Shown here one piece after another: positions 1 to 6,210 of a stretch of 6,685 bases of DNA. The stretch is from Bifidobacteriaceae bacterium (lineage in GTDB: Bacteria > Actinomycetota > Actinomycetes > Actinomycetales > WQXJ01), in assembly GCA_031266115.1 (NCBI GenBank), contig JAISBQ010000286.1, forward strand, positions 1-6,685, in the 5' to 3' direction. The position numbers were made by a program, and so were the translations under genes. Below the pieces are notes generated by a model. That model ran no database searches and had not been told where the DNA came from. It saw only the letters and a list, made by a program, of their open reading frames with translations. Within the stretch, counting starts at the first letter, position 1. Every line of letters begins with the position of its first letter.

Positions 1-930
1 AGCAGCCCCACCCCCAGCGAGAGCGAGACCACCGAGCCTCCAGACAGGCCTACACCCACGGACACCACCACCGACCCCACCAAGGCTCCGAGCACCGAGC
101 CGAGTGAGGATGCCGGCGAGGATCCAGGTGCCACGCCGAGCGGGCCTCCCACCACCGAGGGACCCAGGAACACCGGCGGACCGAACCAGCCCGGCGCGAA
201 CAGCGACCGCAAGGTCGACGACACCCCCGACTCACCCGACTCCGCCTCCGGTTCGCTCCACGCGAGCGGTGCCCACGAGTCCGCCGCCACCGGGCTCGGC
301 GCCGGGACAGGGAACGCCGACCTGGGGGCCGCATCAATCGGCGAAACGGCGCCCCAGGCGACAAGTCCCCGCCTCGCCCGGTTCGGGACCAGGTTCAAGA
401 CGGTGGTGGTCCCCGCCGGTTCCAACGCCAAGCTGAGAGTCACTACCTATCCGGCGGCCGGGACCCCCGCCGGCCGCGTGCGCGTCACATGGAGGACCTC
501 CACGCCATCGGTCGCCTCACCCATCAAGGGCGCTCGAACCGGCACGACAACCTGGCAGGCCGGGAAGGACGCCACCGTGACTCTGCGCACGTTCCGGGCC
601 GGGAGCACTCGTATCGAGCTGACCTCGCCCGGCGCACGCGGCGCGACCATCCAAGTCACAGTGCTCCCGCAGTCCGTGGCCAAGGCCAGGCGGCTTCGCG
701 CAGTTGATCTCACGGGGTCCAGCACCTTGAGCGCGGGCCGGTCCACGGTCCTGCGGCCGGTGCTAACCCCCCTAGGGGCGGTCCGGACCGCTGGACGATG
801 GCGCTCCACCAATCCCGCCGTTGCCACCGTGGACCGCGTGGGCCGGGTGACGGGCCATACGAAGGGCAGGACCGTCATCGTCCTCACCGTAGGCGGGAAG
901 ACCACCCACAAGACCATCACTATCACCTGA
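1..930 (+). CDS. C-terminal part of a secreted-type protein: Pro/Ser/Thr-rich linker plus two Ig-like domains (5' end outside the window)
   Basis: The frame is open from the first base to a TGA at 928-930, so about 309 C-terminal residues are visible and the true start lies upstream; the internal ATG at 403 lies inside a conserved block and is not the start. Roughly the first 85 visible residues form a linker rich in Ser, Thr, Pro, Asp and Glu. A conserved SLHASGA segment follows, and then two Ig-like modules of about 80-100 residues each. The last one has the Big_2-type pattern: a GRSTVL strand, an 'R(T)AG.WRSTNP.VATV' core, then 'GRVT' and 'GKTT.KTI'. Its last 79 residues match the C-terminus of the next gene at about 70% identity by hand count, so the two genes are tandem paralogues. 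By that homology the missing N-terminal part probably contains a signal peptide and RCC1 repeats, but this is inferred, not seen. The visible region has no transmembrane helix or LPxTG-type sorting signal, so attachment would have to be non-covalent. The protein is probably an exported surface or cell-wall-associated factor of unknown function. Confidence 0.85.
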   Translation, partial: SSPTPSESETTEPPDRPTPTDTTTDPTKAPSTEPSEDAGEDPGATPSGPPTTEGPRNTGGPNQPGANSDRKVDDTPDSPDSASGSLHASGAHESAATGLGAGTGNADLGAASIGETAPQATSPRLARFGTRFKTVVVPAGSNAKLRVTTYPAAGTPAGRVRVTWRTSTPSVASPIKGARTGTTTWQAGKDATVTLRTFRAGSTRIELTSPGARGATIQVTVLPQSVAKARRLRAVDLTGSSTLSAGRSTVLRPVLTPLGAVRTAGRWRSTNPAVATVDRVGRVTGHTKGRTVIVLTVGGKTTHKTITIT

Positions 931-1007
931 CTGAGTGACACACCCCGCCAGCCCCACGGGACAACAACCGTTTGTAGACCACCACTAGCTGGCAAGGGAG
1001 CACCTCA
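931..1007 (+). other. Short intergenic gap between tandem paralogues, with a weak inverted repeat
   Basis: This 77-nt gap holds no gene. A 6-bp perfect inverted repeat (GCCAGC at 947-952, GCTGGC at 988-993) encloses a 35-nt loop and ends just before the ribosome binding site of the next gene. There is no T-run after it, so I do not call it a terminator. I see no convincing -10/-35 pair, and the short spacing suggests that the two genes may be co-transcribed. Confidence 0.3.
994..1000 (+). promoter_or_regulatory. Ribosome binding site of the RCC1/Ig gene
   Basis: AAGGGAG lies 7 nt before the ATG at 1008. It is a good Shine-Dalgarno match at normal spacing and fixes the start of the large gene, which then begins directly with a signal-peptide-like sequence. 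Confidence 0.8.
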
Positions 1008-1097
1008 ATGATCCGCATCAACACTGTCGCCACCGTCGCTGCCACGATGGCCCTGGTAGGCGCCGGAGCACTCGCCGGGCCATTCGTCGCCCACGGC
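1008..1097 (+). other. Signal peptide coding region of the RCC1/Ig protein
   Basis: Residues 1-30 show a short n-region with one Arg, an Ala/Val/Thr/Gly-rich hydrophobic core, and an Ala-His-Gly cleavage-like site before Asp31. The n-region charge is low for a Sec signal peptide and there is no twin-arginine motif. The export assignment agrees with the extracellular-type domains that follow. Confidence 0.75.
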
Positions 1098-4000
1098 GAT
1101 GACGTCAGCTTGGACCCCAACACCGATCCGGTGGCGGTCGCGGCGCGAATTGTCGCGGGAAGGACCAACACGTCGCTGGTGGCGATGCCGAACGGCGAGA
1201 TCTGCGGCTGGGGAAACACCTTTCCGGAGCAGTTTGGGGAATGGAACGGTGAGGTCCACAGCGATCCGACACCCGCCTGCATCACGCTGCCCGGCGACGT
1301 TCCGGCCACAGCGGTCAGTGCCGACATGCACGCGGTCGCACTCGGCGGTGACGGCGTGGCCTACACGTGGGGTTCGATCGAGGGCGCGGTCGCCTATCCA
1401 GCCGATGGACCGCCCGCATACATCCCCCGCCCTGTGACCATGCCCGTGACCACCCGGGCAACCGCGGTGAGCGCCGGCGGAGCCCATACGGCCGTCCTGA
1501 CCGCCGATGGCGCGATCTACATGTCGGGGTCCAACCAGTACGGACAGCGCGGGGATGGCAGTGAGCATGTGCGGGGGCGCGAGGGCGAGACCTCGGTCGG
1601 GGTCACGGCGCCTGGGGTCGTCTTCACGGGCCTCTCGGCGGGGCGCAATCACACGCTGGCCGTCTCGCAGGAGGGAAAGGTCTACGCCTGGGGGTCGGAT
1701 CAGACGGGACAACTGGGACCGAATGGAGCGTTCAATGCGCAGGCCTTGGCGGAGAACCCATGGGTCAGCCGAAAGGCATGGATGAAGGATGTCCCGGTGG
1801 AGGTCAGCGGACTAGCGGACATTGTTCAGGTGGCCGCAGGGGTCGAGCACTCCGTGGCGCTGACCCGGGACGGCCACGTCTACACGTGGGGCGCCAACCT
1901 GGTCGGTCAACTGGGCGACGGCACCGCCGGCGGCTATTCCACCCAGCCGGTGCGTGTCGACCTTGATGGCATCGTCGGGATCTCGGCGGGATTCAACGCC
2001 ACCGTGGCATGGACCACTGAGGGCCGGCTCTACGCGTGGGGAGACAACTCCTCCGGCGGATTGGGAGATGGCACACTCAACGACGCGCGCGCACCGCAGG
2101 AGATTCACGGACTCGCGGTGGCGGCGGCGTCCACGAGTGGCGCCCACTCCATGGCCATCGGCAGAGATGGCCAGATCTATACCTGGGGCGACAACCGCAT
2201 GAACGCCCTCGGCAGCGATGACCAGCGATTCACCACCGAGCCCGAACTCGTGGCCGGACTGCCTGAGATCGCCTCCGTGGCCGCCGGCGAGAACATCACG
2301 GCGGCCGTCGCGGACAACGGCGACGTGTACACGTGGGGGTGGAACGGAGATCGAGGCGTGGACGAGGGGATCGATGGACGCCTGGGGACGGGAGAGGTCC
2401 CGCGGCGCTCACGTCCAGCGCAGGTGGAGGGCGTGTCCGGCGTGATCCAGGTTGACGTCAACACCTCCCACGCTGCGGCTTTGACCGGCACGGGGGAAGT
2501 CTGGGCCTGGGGGTCCAACGAGTCCGGCGAACTAGGCCGTGAACCGGTATTCCCCAATGCGCCCGTCCCGACACCTGTCCAGGTGGAGCTTCCCGCTGAT
2601 GCCCAAGACGGCGCGAGCGTTGGCGTCGGCGCTGGCATCACGTTGATGCGCACCACGGCGGGAAAGATTTGGGGTTGGGGGTACAACCGCGATGACCGGT
2701 TCGGCCTGTCTGAGATCGCCGACTCGGTTCCCACCCCCACCGAGGCGAGCATTGGGCTCGGCGTACCCGCTTCGGCGCTGTCGGTGGGGCCAGACGCGGC
2801 GCTGGTGCTGGTGGACAGCACCCTCCACGGGTTTGAGAGCCGGTATTCGGACATCTTGGGCGCCAGAAACCCGGCCACCGACGGGCAGGCGCTGCCGATC
2901 GCGGGGCTTACGGACAAGGCGATCGTCCAGGCCGATGCCGCCTCCAGCTTCACCATGGCCCTGGACTCGGCCGGCCACGTGTGGACCCTCGGGAGCAACG
3001 TCGGCTACCGCTTTGGTCGCCCTGACTTCGTGAACTCGGCAGTGCGGGAAACGCCCGAACAGGTGCCTGATCTTCCCGAGATCAGCGCGGTCGCCGCCGG
3101 CGGTTTCCTCGCGATGGCGCTATCGCAGGATCGACGCACCGTGTACACCTGGGGTTCGTGGGGCCAGCAGATTCCCCCCGACGCGGCCGCCGATGCCGCC
3201 ACGCCCGTCGGGGTGTCAGGTTTCCCCAGCGATATCGTCCAGATCGCCGCCGGTGAGAACCACGCCGTCGCCCTGACCGAGGATGGCGAGGTCTATACGT
3301 GGGGCGATGACTACTACGGGCAGTTGGGCACCGCGTTGTCGATCTGGATGCCCGAGGTGCGTGTCTCGGGGCTGCAGTTCTGGGAGCCTCCCGAGCCCAC
3401 CAGCCCCGACCCGAGCGACTCGGGCAGCACGTCGCCGAGCAGCACGGAGAGCACATCGCCCGGCGGCACGGCCAATCCGGAGCCGAGCGACTCGGGCAGC
3501 ACGTCGCCGAGCACAGACCCGAGTGTCTCGCCCAGTCCGGAGCCCAGCGACTCACGTGACCCGAACAGCCCAGCTCCCAGCGATACCACCCGCCCCACAC
3601 CTTCAGACTCCGGCGGGGAGCCGTCTGAGGGAGCCGCCCCGAACGCGGGAGGCGCACCCGGCGGGACCGACAGCACCGGGCCCGGCACCGCGTCCACCCC
3701 TGACGACCCCGGCAACGATTCGCTTCACGCGAGCGGCGCCAACGCGTCCGACGCCAGCCACGGCCTCGGCGCGGGAGCCGCAGATCCCGGCACCTCGTCG
3801 ATCGGTGGGAGCGCGCCGCGAGGCACCGGCCCACGGATCGCCCGATTCGAGACCAGATTCAAGACCGTGGTCATCCCCCAGGGCACCACGGCCACACTGA
3901 AGGTTGCCGCGTACCGGGCATCGGGAAGCACCGCAGGGCGCGCCTCCGTCACCTGGTGGGCGGCCACACCCCAGATTGCGTCTCCCGTCAAGGGAGCAAG

Positions 4001-4394
4001 GACCGGATCGATGTCGTGGCGGACTGGGTCCACCGCCACCGTGAAGGTCGCCGCGCTCGCAGTGGGCCGCACACGCGTGACGCTCGCCTCGGCCGGCGCC
4101 AAGTCCGCCACCATCCAGGTCAAGGTGGTGCCCTCGGCCAAGGCCAAGGCCCAGCGGTTGCGCACAGTGCACCTCACCGGCCCGGCCACCCTCGGCGTCG
4201 GACGGTCCACCGTACTCAAGCCCGCGCTCACCCCGCTCGGGGCGGTCCGCACCGCCGGCACATGGCGATCAACCAACCCCACCGTCGCCACCGTCAACGC
4301 CGTGGGACGGGTGACCGCACAGCGTCAGGGAACGGCCGTCATCGTCCTCAAGGTTCAGGGAAAGACCACCAGCAAGACCATCGCCGTGAGATAG
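1008..4394 (+). CDS. Secreted RCC1-repeat (double beta-propeller) protein with Ser/Pro/Thr linker and C-terminal Ig-like domains
   Basis: The product is 1128 residues. The ATG is supported by a Shine-Dalgarno 7 nt upstream and by an immediate signal peptide: only Arg3 in the n-region, a hydrophobic stretch over about residues 7-28, and a likely cut near Ala28-Gly30. Residues about 48-790 hold 14 RCC1-type repeats (core 'DG.VYTWG.N..GQLG'), with core Trp or its equivalent at 68, 121, 173 (Ser), 228, 294, 344, 393, 443, 501, 557, 609 (Phe), 661 (Leu), 715 and 765. RCC1 propellers normally have seven blades, so this fits two propellers. The only cysteines, C66 and C91, both lie in the first repeat and could form a disulfide. 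A Ser/Pro/Thr-rich linker (793-905) leads to a conserved SLHASGA motif (905-911) and two Ig-like domains (943-1040 and 1050-1128). From 949 to the end there is no Asp or Glu but 27 Lys/Arg. There is no sorting signal or C-terminal membrane helix. RCC1 propellers are protein-interaction scaffolds in other systems; the ligand here is unknown. Exported and cell-wall-bound is my inference. Confidence 0.93.
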   Translation: MIRINTVATVAATMALVGAGALAGPFVAHGDDVSLDPNTDPVAVAARIVAGRTNTSLVAMPNGEICGWGNTFPEQFGEWNGEVHSDPTPACITLPGDVPATAVSADMHAVALGGDGVAYTWGSIEGAVAYPADGPPAYIPRPVTMPVTTRATAVSAGGAHTAVLTADGAIYMSGSNQYGQRGDGSEHVRGREGETSVGVTAPGVVFTGLSAGRNHTLAVSQEGKVYAWGSDQTGQLGPNGAFNAQALAENPWVSRKAWMKDVPVEVSGLADIVQVAAGVEHSVALTRDGHVYTWGANLVGQLGDGTAGGYSTQPVRVDLDGIVGISAGFNATVAWTTEGRLYAWGDNSSGGLGDGTLNDARAPQEIHGLAVAAASTSGAHSMAIGRDGQIYTWGDNRMNALGSDDQRFTTEPELVAGLPEIASVAAGENITAAVADNGDVYTWGWNGDRGVDEGIDGRLGTGEVPRRSRPAQVEGVSGVIQVDVNTSHAAALTGTGEVWAWGSNESGELGREPVFPNAPVPTPVQVELPADAQDGASVGVGAGITLMRTTAGKIWGWGYNRDDRFGLSEIADSVPTPTEASIGLGVPASALSVGPDAALVLVDSTLHGFESRYSDILGARNPATDGQALPIAGLTDKAIVQADAASSFTMALDSAGHVWTLGSNVGYRFGRPDFVNSAVRETPEQVPDLPEISAVAAGGFLAMALSQDRRTVYTWGSWGQQIPPDAAADAATPVGVSGFPSDIVQIAAGENHAVALTEDGEVYTWGDDYYGQLGTALSIWMPEVRVSGLQFWEPPEPTSPDPSDSGSTSPSSTESTSPGGTANPEPSDSGSTSPSTDPSVSPSPEPSDSRDPNSPAPSDTTRPTPSDSGGEPSEGAAPNAGGAPGGTDSTGPGTASTPDDPGNDSLHASGANASDASHGLGAGAADPGTSSIGGSAPRGTGPRIARFETRFKTVVIPQGTTATLKVAAYRASGSTAGRASVTWWAATPQIASPVKGARTGSMSWRTGSTATVKVAALAVGRTRVTLASAGAKSATIQVKVVPSAKAKAQRLRTVHLTGPATLGVGRSTVLKPALTPLGAVRTAGTWRSTNPTVATVNAVGRVTAQRQGTAVIVLKVQGKTTSKTIAVR
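3411..3513 (+). repeat. 31-bp exact direct repeat pair inside the linker-coding region
   Basis: Positions 3411-3441 and 3483-3513 are identical over 31 bp and lie 72 bp (24 codons) apart in the same frame, each encoding PSDSGSTSPS. A weaker copy of the second unit's flank (CCGGAGCC then AGCGACTC) recurs around 3537-3552. This is a degenerate tandem repeat of the low-complexity linker and a plausible site for length variation by slippage or recombination. Confidence 0.85.
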
Positions 4395-4420
4395 AGGGCG
4401 GCGGCACGGCCCACTCCGGC

Positions 4421-4444
4421 GCGGACCGGCACCACACGGACCGC
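4421..4444. terminator. Possible bidirectional hairpin between convergent genes
   Basis: GCGGACCG (4421-4428) and CGGACCGC (4437-4444) form an 8-bp stem with one internal A-A mismatch and an 8-nt loop. It lies in the 50-nt gap between the RCC1/Ig stop at 4394 and the anti-sigma stop at 4445-4447. The position suits a shared transcription terminator, but no T-run follows on either strand, so intrinsic termination is uncertain. Confidence 0.35.
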
Positions 4445-5356
4445 TCAGCGCAGAATGCGCATCTGGCTGAGGCCTCGGGCGATCCTCGCCGCAGGCGTCA
4501 TGGCCCGCGGGCCGGGCGAGTTGGCCAACACCGCCGCGAGATCGTCCTCGGAGGCGTTGGATACGAAGGCGAGCAGTTCGCCTCCGGAGTTCATGGCGCC
4601 AGAAAGCTGGCCGTCCACCTCGTGGCAGTAGACGCTGCGCCCGCCGATCACGCGTGCGGTCAGCCCGTTCAGATCGCTCGGGTCGATCCGCGCGTGCAGG
4701 AGAGTCAGGGAGATGGACCCGGTTGGCGTCGCGATCATCACCGACAGCTTCTCTTCTTCGATCGTGGAGTACTCGAAGCTTGTGAAGTGATATCCCTCGG
4801 GCAGGGTCTCGGGCACCGACCATCCTGCCGTCGCCATCCATGCCAGCGCGGCCTCGGTTTCCTCGCGCGCGTGATCCGACGGATGGCGGGAATTCGCCGC
4901 CTCACGCGGCGCGTTCACAGCCGCCGATTGTCTCGCGGCCGCCACCACCTGACCCGCGGGACGAGTCGAATCGCCGATCGCGTAGGCGGTCGATAGCCCA
5001 CCCACCACGATGGCGCCCACGGTCACCAGGGCCACCTGCCCGAGGCGGGCGCGCCGCGCGCCAAACCGCCGGCGCGATGGTCCCGTTCGCCGGCGGCTTG
5101 GCACCTCACCACGCGAATGGACCGAAACCGGCAGCGTGGCCCAGCACGGTGTGGCGTATAACTCCGACAGGACATCGGGGGGAACGTGAACCCCCGATGC
5201 CTTGCCGATATGGGCGCGAATCTCTCGCTGCCCATCAACCTGCTCACGACACCAACCACATGTGCGATAGTGCGCCCAGGCGCGCGCCAGCTCCGCCGAG
5301 GTTAACTCGCCGTCGCTGAGCGCTCCAGCGCGCCAGCCCAAGTGGCTACCTGTCAT
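4445..5356 (-). CDS. Membrane-anchored zinc-binding (ZAS/zf-HC2) anti-sigma factor, partner of SigE (RseA position)
   Basis: The 303-residue product is expected to hold the adjacent ECF sigma factor inactive at the membrane. The N-terminal cytoplasmic domain carries the zinc anti-sigma signature: His5, then His29-x3-Cys33-x2-Cys36. An Arg-rich stretch (88-104) precedes one transmembrane helix (about 105-127), predicting an N-in, C-out topology. The outside part (about 130-303) contains 'W..PE.LPEGY' near 179-189 and alternating beta-type segments to about 280, resembling DUF4367-like sensor domains attached to other anti-sigma factors; that likeness is from memory of the pattern. The ATG overlaps the sigma stop codon (ATGA, 5353-5356), which implies translational coupling and matched amounts. 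A GGGGG stretch 7 nt upstream may serve as a weak ribosome site. As I recall it, mycobacterial RseA is about half this length and lacks such an outside domain, so regulation here may use envelope sensing and regulated proteolysis. That is inference. Confidence 0.88.
   Translation of the reverse strand: MTGSHLGWRAGALSDGELTSAELARAWAHYRTCGWCREQVDGQREIRAHIGKASGVHVPPDVLSELYATPCWATLPVSVHSRGEVPSRRRTGPSRRRFGARRARLGQVALVTVGAIVVGGLSTAYAIGDSTRPAGQVVAAARQSAAVNAPREAANSRHPSDHAREETEAALAWMATAGWSVPETLPEGYHFTSFEYSTIEEEKLSVMIATPTGSISLTLLHARIDPSDLNGLTARVIGGRSVYCHEVDGQLSGAMNSGGELLAFVSNASEDDLAAVLANSPGPRAMTPAARIARGLSQMRILR
5353..5356 (-). promoter_or_regulatory. ATGA stop-start overlap coupling sigE to its anti-sigma gene
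   Basis: On the minus strand the anti-sigma ATG shares bases with the sigE TGA. Such overlaps usually cause translational coupling, which would keep sigma and anti-sigma amounts in proportion. Confidence 0.85.
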
Positions 5357-5922
5357 TCGCGAGCCCCCGCATAAGTTCGGGATCCGCGATGAGTTCTCGA
5401 CGCGGGTGCGCGATGGGCCAGCGCACGCCGCAGGTGGGCGCGGGCACGATAGATCCGTGACCCCACGGTTCCGACTTTCGTCCCCACAATCGCCGCGATC
5501 TCTTCGTAGGAATACCCCTCGATATCGGACAGCACCACGGCCACCCGGAAATCAGGAGGGAGTGAATCCAGCGCCTGCTGGATGTCGTAGTCGAAGTTCT
5601 TGACTTCGAACAGTTCCTCGGGATTGGCACGAGGGTCGCACAGGCGGCCGGCTTCGTCACCCAGGGTGTCGAAGTAGATCCGGGCGCGGCGCCGTGCCGT
5701 GTCGAGGAAGAGGTTGACGGTGATCCGATGGATCCACGCTGCCAGGCACACGGGCTGGTAGGCGTCGAGCGAACGGAACACGCGAACGAAGGTCTCCTGC
5801 GTGAGGTCCTCGGCATCGTGCGGGTTGCCAGTGAGACGGTAGGCCAGGCGATAGGTTCGCGTGGCGTGCTCGCGGACAACCTGATCCCAGGAAGGCCGGA
5901 TCCATGTTCTATCCTCGGTCAT
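5353..5922 (-). CDS. sigE: ECF RNA polymerase sigma factor, SigE type
   Basis: The 189-residue product directs RNA polymerase to stress promoters. Region 2 spans about residues 12-82 and includes the conserved region 2.2 'DAEDLTQETFVRVFRSL' (36-52) and the region 2.4 helix 'AWIHRITVNLFLDTARRRAR'. Region 4 spans about 114-168, with the helix-turn-helix around 'YSYEEIAAIVG' and 'GTVGSRIYRAR'. The wording closely matches mycobacterial SigE as I recall it. I prefer the ATG at 5922 because GAGAGG (5936-5931) sits 8 nt upstream; the GTG at 5931 would overlap that ribosome site and adds only three residues. The gene is first in an operon with its anti-sigma factor and is divergent from an O-methyltransferase, as in mycobacteria. 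One oddity is Gly154, where most ECF factors have Arg or Lys in the GTV(R/K)SR motif of the recognition helix. Envelope-stress control is known for the family; the target genes here cannot be read from the window. Confidence 0.93.
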   Translation of the reverse strand: MTEDRTWIRPSWDQVVREHATRTYRLAYRLTGNPHDAEDLTQETFVRVFRSLDAYQPVCLAAWIHRITVNLFLDTARRRARIYFDTLGDEAGRLCDPRANPEELFEVKNFDYDIQQALDSLPPDFRVAVVLSDIEGYSYEEIAAIVGTKVGTVGSRIYRARAHLRRALAHRAPASRTHRGSRTYAGARE

Positions 5923-5930
5923 GTATGACA

Positions 5931-5936
5931 CCTCTC
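5931..5936 (-). promoter_or_regulatory. Ribosome binding site of sigE
   Basis: On the minus strand GAGAGG ends 8 nt before the ATG at 5922. Its last G is also the first base of the alternative GTG start, so this site argues for the shorter ATG-initiated protein. Confidence 0.65.
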
Positions 5937-5951
5937 AAGACGGGGCGCTCA

Positions 5952-5962
5952 CCGATGATCGG
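5952..5962. repeat. Palindrome CCGAT-G-ATCGG upstream of sigE
   Basis: Perfect 5-bp arms flank one central base. It lies 15 nt beyond the sigE ribosome site, in the probable leader, and could be a small operator or an RNA hairpin. It is short enough to occur by chance. Confidence 0.4.
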
Positions 5963-5965
5963 CAA

Positions 5966-6004
5966 GTCATCCGGCTCTGAGGGGCGAGATCAGACTAGGA
6001 TGAC
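5966..6004. repeat. Two-tier inverted repeat in the sigE leader region
   Basis: GTCATCC (5966-5972) pairs perfectly with GGATGAC (5998-6004). Inside it, TCTGA (5976-5980) pairs perfectly with TCAGA (5990-5994) around a 9-nt loop, and a symmetric 3x3 internal loop separates the two helices. If sigE transcription starts upstream of 6004, the mRNA leader would carry this hairpin about 30 nt before the ribosome site. It has no T-run, so it does not look like a terminator. Confidence 0.55.
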
Positions 6005-6099
6005 GGGCCAGGGCTGAGAACTACCGTAGGGCACGCCTCGGGGCTCCCAGTAGGACCTTGTGGCCCACGATACTCTCTTTTTTCGACAATCTCGAAGAC

Positions 6100-6143
6100 T
6101 GAGAAATACGTCTCAATCGACGGACGCGAGCCTCAATGAGACG
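6100..6143. repeat. Cluster of TGAGA/TCTCA inverted repeats upstream of the methyltransferase
   Basis: TGAGA (6100-6104) and TCTCA (6111-6115) form a perfect short inverted repeat. The second arm, extended to CGTCTCAAT (6109-6117), also matches AATGAGACG (6135-6143) in inverted orientation at 8 of 9 positions with 17 nt between. The middle element can therefore pair with either neighbour. The cluster could be spaced binding sites for a dimeric regulator or alternative RNA hairpins. Confidence 0.45.
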
Positions 6144-6203
6144 CGCTGACCAGGCATGGAGCATCGCCGCGAGCGTTCCCACCAGCCCCCATCGGACCCC
6201 GCG

Positions 6204-6210
6204 AGGAAGG
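6204..6210 (+). promoter_or_regulatory. Probable ribosome binding site of the O-methyltransferase
   Basis: AGGAAGG lies 12 nt before the ATG at 6223. The match is strong but the spacing is longer than usual. No other in-frame start near it fits better: the next ATG (6250) has no purine-rich site before it. Confidence 0.5.

Noticed and set aside
447..995. Long minus-strand reading frame antisense to the first gene (and similar ones at 1005-1712, 2177-2998, 3725-4297)
   Set aside because: These are typical GC-rich shadow frames opposite well-supported genes with domain signatures. Their translations show no recognisable motif and they have no good ribosome sites.
3723..3737. LHASG read as a sortase sorting signal (LPxTG-like)
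   Set aside because: It is internal, followed by about 215 residues of Ig-like sequence, and has no hydrophobic helix plus basic tail after it. It also lacks the Pro or Ala and Thr expected of LPxTG/LAxTG.
3956..4996. 346-codon plus-strand frame spanning the end of the RCC1 gene and the anti-sigma gene
   Set aside because: It overlaps two convincing genes on opposite strands and its translation is low-complexity Arg/His/Gly-rich, as expected for an out-of-frame GC-rich read.
6075..6083. T-run on the plus strand (CTCTTTTTT) as part of an intrinsic terminator
   Set aside because: No stable GC stem directly precedes it and no plus-strand gene ends here.
6175..6180. GGGAAC on the minus strand as the -35 of an autoregulated SigE promoter
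   Set aside because: No CGTT-like -10 occurs 15-19 nt downstream on that strand, so the half-site alone is not enough to call a promoter.
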